Of a stretch of DNA of 64,000 nucleotides, positions 47,640 to 58,919 are shown one piece after another. The translations under genes and the position numbers were made by a program. The number at the start of each line of letters is the position of its first letter. Within the stretch, counting starts at the first letter, position 1. Location: positions 54,312,001 to 54,376,000 of the forward strand of contig CM114272.1 in assembly GCA_050084515.1 (NCBI GenBank). The letters are read 5' to 3'. Origin of the DNA: Blasia pusilla. Its lineage: Eukaryota; Marchantiophyta; Marchantiopsida; Blasiales. A model generated the notes under the pieces. It ran no database searches and had not been told where the DNA came from. It was given only the letters and a program-made list of their open reading frames with translations.

Positions 47640-49140
47640 GAAGTTCAGCTAATCAAAAGCTCTTAGCCACCTTTCAACACACGATCGCAACTCCAACTTT
47701 GACGCATTGGATTGAGCTCCTGCATCTCCCGACCGCATGTGCTCACCTCAATGCTCTCTTCACCAAAGGTGCACAACAGATAGCGGGTTGCGGAAAAAAA
47801 TCTGGAGGTCCACAGGGTCGACAAGAATTACATCCTAAAATTGCCACGGGAAAGGAAAGGGTGTTGCCAAAGTATATTCGGCAAGCAAGCATTACGGTGT
47901 GAAGACTACCGATTGGCGTAGTCCCCAATATCACAGGAGGACTGTATACGGTTAAGCATATGGAAGAAGTCACATTTCGGTGTAGGCCCTCCCCGGGGAC
48001 GCAACTCACCCCCGAGCACGGTCCAGGATTCGAACATGCGATAAAGCATCCTCTCCATGCTGGAAGAGAGCCTGCATCGGAGGACAAGGGATATTTCCCT
48101 GAGCCACTTAAGGCTTGGAAAAAAGATCCGCTTAGTCCGATCCAAGGGGCCCCGAGTATCGCCTGAAGAGGCCCAACGATAAAAAGGAGTGCGAAGCTAT
48201 CTCGCTGAGAAAACATTCGAGACACCGTTGCCCAACGTGAAAGAGCTGTCTACAAGGACTACCCCGATAATTAGGAATGTGCCTATGAATTCTACCCCAC
48301 ATCTGCGTGTGACTGTCAGGGCCCAGAAAAAATGGGCAAAATCAGTAAGTTGTATCAACATCCAAATTGTACTCTATTTCAGGGGAATAAATGTCAACTT
48401 TGAAACTACGTGCATTGTAACTACTTGCCACAGAACCTTCGTGCAATTACTAAGCTTGAGTACTCTAAGTCTAGAAAATTTGGGAAACAAGGTCTTGTCA
48501 AAAGCACTACCCAAACTGGAGAGTCTATCATAGCAAGTGTGGTTCAAAGTGCGGCTATTGCAACAGAGGACAACGAAGAGATCCTAGGCACCCGAAGATT
48601 TCATTAATACCCTTGAACCCCACCATAGTCAAAATTGATAACCCTGAACCCCGATCTCAGCAAAACAGAAGTGAGACCAAAGGGGAAGAGCCACAGCTCT
48701 CTGGCCGAACAAGATAACTCTCTAAATCAGCCGAGACTTAGTGCACAGCCAAGACGCAAAAGGTTTTCTTTCCCCGCGTAAGAGCAAGGAAGGAAAGACC
48801 AAAGGTGAGGCTGTTTGAAGCCATCACAAATACTGAAACCTAGAAAAGATCAAGGATCCAGTGTTGGATGATAGTATTTGGGGAACTGCAACTCCAAAAC
48901 AAATAAAGATAGAACCATGCGTCGTCTTTCTGTTGAAAGTGGCAAGAAAAGGAGCTGCAGTGTGTGAATTCCTCAGCCTTTGGCAGCAATCTCCACTGAA
49001 TCAATTTGAGAAATGGCAAGGACATTCCAGAGAAACCAGCAGCGAATATGACTGGGACGTTGAGAGTAGTCTCGAGGCCAAACTCGAGGCCGAGCTTGAC
49101 TGTGCCGCGAGAGGCACAAGATTTAAGCACCGTTGAAATT
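47640..49140 (+). other. Unrecognised interval with scattered coding-like text
   Basis: Several plus-strand pieces look protein-like, but in different frames: KVYSASKHYGVKTTDWRSPQ (about 47865-47925), YFPEPLKAWKKDPLSPIQGA (about 48090-48150) and QNLRAITKLEYSKSRKFGK (about 48430-48487). A possible intron acceptor tatttcag ends at about 48382. The minus strand has one 160-codon frame over 48225-47743 without family features. It may be a captured gene or an unrecognised retroelement Gag. Not assignable from sequence alone. Confidence 0.3.
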
Positions 49141-50180
49141 GCCAAGACCCGACTCCCCCAATTATAGAGCGCGTTACCGTCTTGAGAGAGCAGCCCCTGA
49201 GCCCTTGAGAGAGGAGCACTTTCAGCCCCTAAGAGAGGAGCGTGGGAGACAAGGTGCGGCGACCCTGGCGGGAGGGCGAGGAGAACATGGTGGAGAATGG
49301 TGAGAGGGTGTTTAGGGTTTAGGCCCCCGCTGCGTTAGGGCAGCGGGAAGGCCGTTTAAGAGGCCGCGAGAGGAGAGATATGGCGGCGGAGGCACCCTAG
49401 CGGGCTTCCGCCGTTGGATGGAGATCCAACGGCCCTGCAAGAAATTGGCCGTTGGATTTCCATCCAACGGCGGAAGGGTAGGTATGGGTTAGGTTAGGCG
49501 GCGCCGCTTAGGGTCGACGGAAGGGTAGGTAGAGGTTAGGATCGGAGAGGTTCACGACCCTAACCCTAACCCATCCTGAATTTTAATTTGATTTTTCAAA
49601 AAAGAAACCCCCCCTCCAATTTTCCTTTTAGCTTTTTTTGGTCTCTTTTTAAACAAATTTCCTCATAAAAAAATTTCTTCATTTTTAATATTTTTATTGC
49701 TTCAATTATTTCCCCAAGAAAACATTCCCCCCCACTTATTAAGGTAGTATTTTTTGAGTGGATTTTTTTCTATGAAAAAATTCTTCCATTCTATTTTTAT
49801 TTAAGCTCAAATTTGAGAACATTTATTTTTGAAGAAAATAAATAAATATCCTAATTTTTCTTTGATTTTTATCTTGCCCTATGCATAGACATTTCTTTTT
49901 CTTTCTCTTATGAATTCCTCAAAAACTTTTCAAGTTTATTTAATAATTTCGTGGTGTGTTATGTAGATGGTCAGTGTCAGTGGATCATTATTATATGTGA
50001 ACAGAGATCCGCTCTGTGATATCACAAATACATCGATTAGGCAACATATTTCGAGGGAACATATCAACGTTCAAAAGAACAATTCACCGACGTAAAGACC
50101 TTGGATTTATGTCTTAATTTACATTTTCACAGTGAGGTCTTCTATGATACTTTTGTTAGATATCCATATTAATTCTAACC
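49141..50180. repeat. GC-rich segment with hairpin, then AT-rich spacer
   Basis: 49405-49434 and 49447-49476 are inverted repeats with one mismatch in 30 bases (core ccgttggatggagatccaac). Each arm also contains its own small palindrome. Repeated cccctaagagaggagcg words lie at 49190-49245, and an accctaaccctaaccc run lies near 49557. From 49590 the sequence is AT-rich and empty. Confidence 0.8.
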
Positions 50181-51127
50181 TAATGTTCTAACCCAATTCT
50201 TGGTCGGACTTCCCATTCCATCAAATCCTAAGGGTTTGCGTGACTTCCGAAAATTGATGCATGAGAATGCACAACAAAAAAAGCGTGCCCGTCGGAAGGA
50301 AATTTTAGCGCAACAAGCAACCATGGAAGATGAACCCCTCTTTTAGACATTTCCAACTTAAGTTGACTCCATTCATTTATCTTACTATCAAGTCCAATTT
50401 TCCATTCCCCATAGATGTTATTTGCTATGTTTCTGAAATTTTTGTGTTATTCCAGATTTCCCATTCCATTAAATCCTATCGATATACGTGATTTTCAAAA
50501 GGTTCTATGCGGGGAAGCCCGAAAAAGAAAAGGTGTCATCCGCGCAGATAAAATGGAAGTTCTCAAAGAAAAAAAAGAGGGCCTACTATCGTGAGTATAG
50601 GAAAGGAAGGAAAGCGCTTCATGTTCAAGTTGAGCCTCCTTTGGTAGTTGACACTACACCAACTATTCCAAATATGGAGATCTTGACTTCTTAAAATCAA
50701 ATCATAAGGTATCCATCCTACTTTTTATATTCTTACTCAAAAAATTTCATATATCATTTGTGTGTAGTACTTATGATAATATATGTTTTTTCAGGCCTCC
50801 CAATGCAAATGGAGTCTTGGTAGGAGAAAATCACGAAGTTCATCTCCCATCCATTGACAACATTTTCATATCGCCAAGACCAAGAATTGACTTACTTCAG
50901 AATGCACTCCATGAAATTATTCTTGAGAATGCTTCTAGGATTGACACCAGTACTTATGTAACACCAAGAGTTGAGTTACCTACTGTTGTCCCTATTCCAA
51001 GTGAAGTATGCGAAGGTGTACATGCAGTCGTTGATACTTCTTTGACTCTTCCCCATCTTGGGAATGAAGTTATGTCAACAGTAGGTCGTGTTTCTTTCAC
51101 CACTAATGGAGTTTTGTTACCTAGAGA
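50181..51127 (+). pseudogene. Unrecognised multi-exon fragment with duplicated exon
   Basis: Two exon-like pieces start alike: SNPKGLRDFRKLMHENAQQK (about 50220-50280) and LNPIDIRDFQKVL (about 50468-50506), the second after an attccag acceptor. The second continues through a basic region KKKRAYYREYRKGRKA and into LVVDTTPTIPNMEIL. A third piece follows a tttttcag acceptor at about 50794 and reads ENHEVHLPSIDNIFISPRPR, then LQNALHEIILENASRIDT. It ends where P2 begins. Basic stretches of this sort occur at the N-terminus of some Helitron and other transposon proteins, but I cannot assign it. Confidence 0.4.
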
Positions 51128-51259
51128 ATGTGGAACAAATCACGTTTTCCATCCAAGGTCTAGAAAAAATGTATCATTTTCTCTTGGCTGAATAGAGTTC
51201 AAGCTCATAGTGAAGATTTTGGCAAATGAAAGTATAATCTAAGACCTCATTTTGCATCC

Positions 51260-51562
51260 TCAAAGTGGTTTGTTTAAAATACTTCGCACTTCTTTGAGGG
51301 ACAGAATTGGTTGGTGGATTCCTACCCCTACCTCCGACTCTCTTAAAACTACAAGCAACACATAGTACATGTGCTTACAAGGGAAATACCTTTTCCCACT
51401 TGTCTCTCTTTGGACAAAGTCATCATAGGAACATGTGGGAAAGCAACAGATGTGCATCACATACACCTCTGTGACACTTGAATTCACAATGTTGTTCCTG
51501 ACCCAATACATCTTTCCTATTCCATTGCCACTTTGAACATCTTTTATGGCGATGATTTCCAT
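51260..51562 (-). pseudogene. Transposase C-terminal exon with SWIM finger (P2)
   Basis: Minus reading NSSVTEVYVMHICCFPTCSY, then DDFVQRETSGKRYFPCKHMY. The SWIM finger keeps CKH, but CxC has become CSY. It is open for 100 codons and ends SLKEVRSILNKPL. The neighbouring frame 51820-51587 carries VRIIETFAFWIQPKIDVNMY, the upstream part of the same exon after a stop. Confidence 0.8.
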
Positions 51563-52399
51563 ATTTGCCTCCTGAGCTGATGCAATTCACTTTGCTCTCT
51601 CCACCTTTGGCCTATACATTCTGTTTCTCTTCATCCCATTTCTAGGCTCAAACAAAAAAAGTGGATTGAGATCATCCACCTTCTCCGAATACATGTTGAC
51701 ATCAATCTTGGGTTGAATCCAAAATGCAAAGGTCTCTATAATGCGAACATGCTCTGAACTGTCTCCATCTACGAGTATGAAATCGGCACTTGTAAGATGT
51801 CCACTTCCTCCTGAGTGCAATTAGTACATGCAGCAATGGGCCAAATCGTGGGGGTATTTCTTGGAGCTCCAATGGCAGCCGGATAAGACTTTCGAAAAGC
51901 GCATGATTGATTTGGGCAGAAGAAGTTCTTCAATTGATCCTGGGTTCTAGTGAAACGATCAAAGGTTTTGAGCCCCCAGAAGCTAGGTAGTGGTTATCCA
52001 ATCCTTGTACAGTTCTTATTCAAGAAAATGCCGCATGCTCTCCTAATGCCATTGGATCCTTCCCTGCAAGTGGGTCCAAATCCAAGATTTCTTCGAGATA
52101 TATGGCACCTTTTGAGGTTGCAATCCACCTCAATGACCGGAATCCCATATTGTTGAACTATCCGAGAGACCGATGTTGCAAACTTCCAGCAACGAAGGGC
52201 TTTTGAAATAAAACATTCACTCATTTTGGATAAGTTACTTCTACTCAAATTTGGGAGCAATCTGGTGTCTCCGAATACCTGGGCGACATAATTTCTTCAT
52301 CCAAATCAATCACCACGTTTGTTCCTCGATGTTGCGCTTCACTTGTCAGAAGTCAAGATACTTATCTTGTCTCCACGAGTCTTGCTCGGACTGCTCTAC

Positions 52400-52765
52400 C
52401 ACCATCTATATGGGACATCTTGAAACACGCCCACAAATATCCCCACCATTGTGGACGTCTTGCTCGAGGGGAGTTCCTGCTACGCACCGATTGAAGGCTT
52501 TCACATAGAGTTTCTCATCACCAAATCTCACAAGAGCCCTAACATAGAACTTGTAAATCAAAGGTCCCTTTCCTTTGGTTTTGCCTTTTGTGAGGAAGAT
52601 ATGGGATGTTGTAGACTGTAGCATTGCCCTTGCCTGGTCTTGTTGGCATGCCTCCATAAGTGAAATTCTTTGGCATGCTTGTGACGACCTCCAAGAGGAA
52701 TGAACACTCTCTGCTCCACTTGTGTTGGGACAGAAGGCATTTTCATGAATGTTCAATCCCTGCAA
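52400..52765 (-). pseudogene. Extra transposase exon present only in P2
   Basis: A 119-codon minus frame: QGLNIHENAFCPNTSGAESV, then LTKGKTKGKGPLIYKFYVRA and LVRFGDEKLYVKAFNRCVAG. In P1 the equivalent position (about 42290-42300) jumps from a palindrome straight to the text corresponding to 52400, so this exon is deleted there. No named domain recognised. It must belong to the transposase gene because it lies between its palindrome-bearing intron and the C-terminal exons. Confidence 0.55.
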
Positions 52766-52880
52766 CGACGGAAATATGAGAAGGAAACGAAAAAAGATTT
52801 ATAAGCAAAGAAAATAGCAACCTATCAGAACCCGACGGGTTGCAAGTTGGAGGCATCCCATGAATGACTGTGCAACCCGT

Positions 52881-54152
52881 TGTCGTATAGTAAAATCAAC
52901 CAGTGTGTAAACTCCTTCGTCATTAAGTGTTAGATAGAGTTTCATTAGTATTAAGTAAATTGGCTTAGAAAAAGGAGATTCTTATGTTTAAACCTCTTTA
53001 TGGTGCCTCTTTTATGCGGGCCCAACTTTAGAAAAAGGAGGTAATAAATAAAAGATGACTTTATAAAAGTAAAGTAGTTGCTTTAATGAAAAGCAAAAGT
53101 AGTCTTGGTTGGTGGCTAGGTTAGTTGGGGTAATTTGGAAAATATCATGTGGGTAAAAGAGGATATTTTGGAAGAGATAAGAGGAAATCTACTTGTGTCA
53201 AAATGTGATTGGCTAAGCCTTGAGAGGAAGCCATGTGGCACAAGATAAGATAAGCTCTATTTCGTACTCTTGTGGATCCCTTGTGAGTTTATAAAGAGGA
53301 GGGACCTTCAAGGGTTCATCACCTTCTATTCCACATCTTGAGTCTCTCGTGTCTCTCTTGAGTATATGGCTTTGGGATTGCTTGCTCTTCCAATGAGAGT
53401 GGATCACCCCTCTTGGGAGAGTAACTTGACTATGGTCTATTCTTTGAGAGATTTCTAGAGTGTGGTCTGTGTGTGTGGGGATGAGAGGTTTGTCACCGTA
53501 GAGGAGTTTAGTCATACTAAAATAGCGGAAGTTTTGGCTTGTTACTTCCCCAATGAGAGTGGATTACCCCTCTTGGGAGAATAACTCCGCCAAAACCCAT
53601 TCTTGAGGAGAGTAGAGAATGTGTGTCAAGCATGGATAGGGGTGGAGCACGAGCTGTGCCCGACTTTCCTTTCCTCAATCCTTACCATGTCAAGGTACTC
53701 TTTGTAGATAGGCACTTTGGTTCACTCGCTATTTAGTTTATCACTTTGGGGCGTTCATGAACCAGGTCATGCAATCTCCAACTCCGGTGATTCTTCCTAT
53801 CGTCACATATGGAAGGATATGGGATTGTACTTTGTATGTCCTTATATAGCGATCCATGGATGTCAATAGGCCTGGTCAAGTAGGGTTTAACACTAGTTGT
53901 GCTATCTTCCTTGTGTAAAAACATAAAATAGTTTATAGGGATTTTATAGTTAGGAATTTCGGGGTCCGATGTTACAAAGAAGTGATCGCCTCGGCACTTC
54001 CATTTGTGATACTTATCGTGAGAGAATGGAGAGTGTACATCATAATTTTGTATTGAAAAAGGAGAACTTATTAGAGAGTTCACCTTGCATCGACCGCATC
54101 TACCGCAGCTAGAAGGCCCGCCCTTGCTCGAAGAAAGATTCTCGACACGACA
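52881..54152. mobile_element. Solo-LTR-like 1.27-kb element, copy 2, inserted in a palindrome
   Basis: It begins TGTCGTATAG and ends CTCGACACGACA, like 26510-27790. A TATA-like gtttataaagagg lies near 53285. The insertion falls inside one 27-bp palindrome: the left flank is tgcaacccgt and the right flank acgggttgcaag, with the palindrome centre missing. It is bounded by CGT and ACG, as in copy 1. Confidence 0.78.
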
Positions 54153-54480
54153 ACGGGTTGCAAGTAACTTTCGCCACTCCGGCCTGGAAGATCCATGTGC
54201 AAGTCGTCGGAATCTTACGGGTTGCACATGGATTTTCCAGCCTCCGACTTGAAATGGGTTGCAAGTCGGAGGCATCCCTGGAATGTCCCAAGAACCTCTT
54301 ACTGCAACCAAGCACCCAGGAACCTCCTATTGCAACCCGTCAGAATAGGATGGGTTGTAAGAAGCAGGCCGGTCCGGTCTAAAAAAATCCTTGTGCAACC
54401 CATCGGATTCCGTTGGCTTGCAAGAAGTGTCCACACACGAAGCTTTGCAACCTGTCGGAATTCGACAGGTTCTAGTTAAC
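54153..54480. repeat. Palindrome cluster in P2, inverse of 41900-42240
   Basis: Copies at about 54153 (right half), 54205, 54252, 54333, 54397 and 54446. Nested larger inverted repeats are also visible: gcctccgactt...aagtcggaggc (54239-54274), and ccatgtgcaa...ttgcacatgg around 54193-54232. Confidence 0.85.
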
Positions 54481-54617
54481 TTGGTGAAAGCGCCGTTACC
54501 TTGTTAAACCAACGTTTGGAGATTTGGTTTAAGGCACTCCATCGAAGCTCCGAGGGGTCTACAATGCACTTGAGCAGATAATATTGAGAAGGAAGAAGGA
54601 TTGACTCAACGTGCACC

Positions 54618-55260
54618 ATGACCAGGAAGAAAACACAAGCAACGAATGTAGGGTGCATCACCCCCAAGTACATCGACACTCCTGTGTCTCCATCTCTTGG
54701 TCCTCGCTTGGCGAATGAGATAAGGCAACAAGAAATAGAGGAGCGGGAAAGGAAATCAGAAGTGCATAGGGACAAGGTTCTGGCAAAGCTTGCTAAGGAG
54801 GAGCTTGCAAAGCAGAATGCGGAGGCTGAGGCATCAAAGGCCTTGAAGAAAAGAGTCGCGGACGAGAAATGTGAGCAAAAGCGTCTCAACGCCTCCATCA
54901 GGAGAGAAAAAGCAATCGCCATTGAAGAAAGCGGAACCCGTCTAATAGACAACGTTGAGATGCAAGAAATGTCTCTGATGAGGTATGGGAACACCATGAA
55001 TTTAAAAATGATAGAGGAAACGGCCGAATTTGAAGTGACAGACAACGAGGTCATGAGGACAATAAGTGTGGAGATGGTGGACATCTCTGAAGAAGCAAGA
55101 GAGTCGTTGTCATCGTCATTGAGCCCGGTGGAAGAAATTGACCTTTATCGGATCGATGAGTTTTCCGTGGACTTGTGAGCTCATGTCCCAGAGAAGTTGG
55201 CCGGCCTGGACACCGACTCAATCTTTGAGCGGGTAAGGAGAATACGGGTTATGTAAAATC
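54618..55260 (+). CDS. First exon of P2 coiled-coil gene
   Basis: It starts MTRKKTQATNVGCITPKYID and continues through a coiled-coil (EIRQQEIEERERKSEVHRDK, EASKALKKRVADEKCEQKRL) to an acidic tail EIDLYRIDEFSVDL. A TGA at about 55176 ends the frame where P1 continues with LLALVLEQLAGLDTDPIFE; the P2 text has the same continuation after the stop. A GTAAGG donor lies near 55231. It is shorter than P1 by a deletion of about 10 codons (P1 ELAKVGREKA; P2 keeps only REKA). Confidence 0.7.
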
Positions 55261-55324
55261 TTATTATGCAAAAAATTGGAAAAAAATTATAACACCCGCT
55301 TATTTACTTTAACGCCATTGTGGC

Positions 55325-55798
55325 AAGTTGTTAAGCAAATGGCAGTGATGAACGGACAAAAGTCCCCAAGAATTCCACTTTGTCGACTGCGGACAATGGA
55401 GTACGTGCACAAAATTCAGTCGGAGGAGAATATTGCAGAGCTGAAGCAGTCGGTAGCGACAACATCCCACTTCAACAGCTTCCCTCCGTTCTATGTTCAG
55501 CCTTATAATGAACATGGAATGCAGGCTCTGTTGACGGAAGAAGACTTGGAGGCCTTGGGCACATTCTGGAACATTAGAGACCAAGAGTTGAGAAGAGCTA
55601 TTGAAGGAACCCAATATAGTTGGATGTGGAACCTCTACTTCTTCATCTGGGTTGGGAACCACAAGTATATGGTGTGGACGTTGCTTGCAGAGGAGCGCCC
55701 AAATTCATTGGAGGCGCATTTGTGCGTGAAGGCAGTCGTGCTTCATCTATTTCCTCATCACATAGCAACGGTGGAAATGGAAATGCATGCAATGAATA
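55325..55798 (+). CDS. Second exon of the P2 gene, intact
   Basis: Open from VVKQMAVMNGQKSPRIPLCR through FNSFPPFYVQPYNEHGMQAL, WNIRDQELRRAIEGTQYSWM and NLYFFIWVGNHKYMVWTLLA to EMEMHAMNT, then a GTAAGT donor. This is the best-preserved coding block of either P copy and gives the true reading of the broken P1 exon. I do not recognise its fold. The palindrome-bearing intron starts 30 bases later. Confidence 0.7.
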
Positions 55799-55829
55799 CG
55801 TAAGTTTCTTGATCCTTATGTTTGATTGC

Positions 55830-56595
55830 TTCAACCCGTCGGAGTCCAACGGGTTGCATAATTAGAAAGATTGAAGATGGGCAGGAAAGATTTGAGTCTC
55901 TAGCCCACATCCTCTTTGAGGTTTTGGGTATATTCCAGCAACCCGTCAGAGTCGGACGGGTTGCTTGGTAGCCAAGTTCCCTGGATTAATCCGAGATACT
56001 ACAACAAGTCAGACTCCGACGGGTTGAAAATTGACTACATGATTAATCTTTTCTGCAACCCGTCGGACTCCGTCGAGTTGCAGAATGAGGGGTAGGAAAT
56101 CATCCGAGGCCGGAGTTCAAAAGCAGCAATCCGTTGGACGGAGTTCAACGTTTTGTCGACAACTTGCTTTTAGGCCTCAATTTTCGGGGAAACATGGGCA
56201 ATTTCATCTAGAAACCTGACTCGGAATCGAAGTCATTTTACAACCCATGGGAGACCGACGGGTTGGAACCAAGGAAAAGGAGTCATTCAACAACCTGTCA
56301 GACTCCGACGGGTTGCATCCATGTCAAAGGACATCAATATGTTACCTTTTGGACCCGGATGGGTTGATCGAGGTGCAACCCGTCAGAGTCCAACGGGTTG
56401 CAGAAAATACATTTTTCTTCCAAGAGATTGCAAGTCAAAGCAATTGTCCTAACTTGTCGGACTCCACGGATTGGGCATCCTTACAATCTCCCGAGAGTGT
56501 TGCAACCCATCAGAGTCCAACCGTCTGCACTCTCTGTTCATGACTCTATGGTGCAACCAGACGGAAATCGATGAGTTGCAGTATTCTAACCTTGT
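55830..56595. repeat. Palindrome cluster in P2 (intron)
   Basis: About twelve copies, at about 55832, 55938, 56003, 56055, 56128, 56240, 56292, 56352, 56373, 56450, 56500 and 56553. Centres GAGTC or GACTC are retained in most. It occupies the same intron as 36041-36880 in P1. Confidence 0.92.
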
Positions 56596-56599
56596 GTTT

Positions 56600-58204
56600 G
56601 GATTTCACGATTGTATCCGAGGGGAATTTCATCCACCACTAGATCTAGGATTGCAAAAGGGTCAACAAGGTGCTTATGACGCACCCGGCAGAGTACAAGA
56701 CGATCTGGTCGATGAGATGCTGGCTAAGGGAGCTCAAATAAAGAAGAAGTCTTGGGCAAATACCTTCATCTCCCAAGATACAACCGTCACGATTCTCTGC
56801 TGGTCCAAGATCCAGACCTCCAAGAAGAGAGCCACATTGGAACTTGAGCAAAGGGAGAACGTCTCCGCGTTGGAACGGGGAAAATTCATTCAGGCTGCTG
56901 TACCTGCAGCTACAGAATACACTGCAAGCAAGATGCAACATTAGATTGCAATCCTCAACCCCGAACTTGGCTTAGAGTTCTACAAGGAGCTAAAGGCGAT
57001 AATCAAGCGCCAACGGAAGAGGGACAAAGATCCACAGGGTCGAATTGGAGAGAAAGTGTCTCTAGACCATGTACATAGGTTTGTGTTATTCGACATATTC
57101 TAGTTTAGGCAAATCTAACTGATGAAAATCAGTCTCGAGGGCACTGAGGCGTAGAAGCGGGCGGCATACCACCCTCCGGGAGTTTCAGATTTAGTGATCT
57201 CCCATTAGCTACGGGAATGGTCATTTTTAGGACGTGCTACGCCTTCTTGGGAAGTCGATGATCGTGGGTCTACAAGCGGAGGTGAAGAAGATTGAGCCAG
57301 TTCCAGAGGAAGCAAACTTAGAGGCTGCAGAAGATTTCGAACTATGGCTTGATGAGACCAAAGATAAGCCAAAAAAAAATCCAGGCTTTCGGACGATGTT
57401 CAAGAATCATATCCTCCCTCAAGCAGTCTGGACGAGGAAATAGGATTTCGCAAAGAAGAAGCCGGATATTCAAAAGTAGGCGGCCGGGTCATCCCAGCAA
57501 AGAGCTACCCAGCGGATGGTGTACAAGTACCTCATCAATTGTGTGAATGGAAGTACCTGGTGCAAATTTTCGGCAATTTGCAAATTATGGGCTTCTCCGC
57601 CTGATGGAGAGGGATTCTCCATGTACGATGTGGAGATGGGGCAGGGCATGTCCGACTGGGAGGTAATAAATTATCCAATCTTGTTGGACTTCAACGGAGG
57701 AGATAACATACAAGAATCTGCTTGTGGTCTATGATGTAGTGGTCGCTGGTATGGACAATATTCCGAACTTGGTGAAGCCTGACAAGTTTTTTGAAGGTCC
57801 TTATTGCCAAGGACAAATCCATAGCGGGTTTGAAAGCAAAGGCAAGGAGGTCCAAGAATTCCGAGGCTGAGTCTTTGATACTTTAGGGTTTAGAGGCTGA
57901 GTCTTCAAGGCGAGAGGGGCGAAAGGGCCAAACAAGGTCCTCGTCAAACAAAACGCTTGTGGAGTCTCAGGTGACGGAGACTCCAACAAGCCGACAACAC
58001 ACTCAGAAGAAGCGAAAGAAGGAGGCGCCTGGTTTGTCCGAGGAAGGAGATGAGGATGTGGAATACACTACATCATCCTTAGGCAGGCATAGGGAAACAA
58101 CCAGCAAGACAAATATACTTCTTCACCAGACTCATCTTGCCAATGAACTACAGAGTTTCAATTCTCAAGAGTCGACAGTTGCCTTCGAGAAGTTGACCGT
58201 GCTA
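56600..58204 (+). pseudogene. Middle exons of the P2 gene
   Basis: Blocks in order: DDLVDEMLAKGAQIKKKSWA (about 56702), ILNPELGLEFYKELKAII after an in-frame TAG (about 56950-57005), EAAEDFELWLDETKDKP (57320-57372), VYKYLINCVNGSTWCKFSAI (57518-57577), MSDWEVINYPILLDFNGGD (57648-57705), and a Lys/Glu/Ser-rich tail (QKKRKKEAPGLSEEGDEDVE, about 58003-58062) ending KLTVL. P1 has the same order on minus. No named domain except low-complexity charged tails. Stops and small shifts occur. Confidence 0.6.
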
Positions 58205-58521
58205 TTGAAGATTGAGTTACAATCAAGCTCATGAGACACTCGAACTGCTATACTTGGTACTCACACAAATTAGGGAAGCTTAATCTTGGTTAGTCAATTA
58301 AGCGCGATTATCTTAACTAGGATTAGTTAATCAGAGTCAGTCTAACTTGAGACTATGGTTAAGATTAGGGTTAGGGTTGCTTGTACATACCCTATATAAT
58401 TGAGAAGGGGACCAACATCCACTCATTCTTTCATTCCAAATTTTGTTCTCCATGGTGATGTGTGAGTGTGAGAGTCGTTTCCCGCCAATTATGCTTCTTT
58501 AGCAATTTTCCACACGTGCTA
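58198..58521. mobile_element. Short insertion of about 310-317 bp with 7-bp duplication
   Basis: CGTGCTA at 58198-58204 is repeated at 58515-58521. P1 has a single copy here (gaccgtgctagggcaaaaac), so 58205-58514 plus one duplication copy is an insertion in the coding region. It contains ccctatataattgag near 58388, a TATA-like box. No clear terminal repeats or poly-A. Class unknown. Confidence 0.75.
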
Positions 58522-58880
58522 GGGCAAAAACTCCTCCGAAACGGGCACCTCCCCTAGACGCTACATGGGGTTTGAGGAGGTGGCAGTGGAACTCCTCATT
58601 GCAGATTTGCCTTCAACGTTTTGTTTGTGGGATAAAAATCCATCTAAGAGTGTCCTAGACTGGAATATCCCACTTTCGTGTGACCAGATCGCTCTGCTAT
58701 TTTCTTTCATTGACGCTTATCTCAATGACATGGGTTGTTTTTTGGTCCTTACTAGAGGGAGTGAAGACGAGCTCTTCAACCTTTAGTGCATGAAGAGGTT
58801 GCTCAAGTGGGGGACGACGCAATCGTGGGTCATAAAAAATGATGACCTACTCAGATCGGCGAAGAATCAAGTCCGGGTAA
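58522..58880 (+). pseudogene. Methyltransferase-like motif IV exon (P2)
   Basis: Reading VELLIADLPSTFCLWDKNPS, then VLDWNIPLSCDQIALLFSFI, DAYLNDMGCFLVLTRGSEDE and KRLLKWGTTQSWVIKNDDLL, ending in a GTAAGT donor near 58877. DLPS sits where [DN]PP[YFW] is expected in amino-methyltransferases; the P1 counterpart is NLPFG. The following helix and GCFLVL strand fit the order after motif IV. It is open for 74 codons before one TAG. The motif I exon that would follow is deleted in P2. Confidence 0.58.
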
Positions 58881-58919
58881 GTTTCCAACTTCACTTTTTT
58901 TGACGAATTGAGATGGTTC

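Noticed and set aside
47743-48225. Minus-strand 160-codon frame resembling an organellar membrane protein
   Set aside because: Considered as plastid or mitochondrial insertion, but I could not match it to any organellar gene; hydrophobic composition alone is not enough.
54476-55084. Minus-strand 202-codon frame
   Set aside because: Shadow of the P2 coiled-coil exon, equivalent to the rejected frame in P1.
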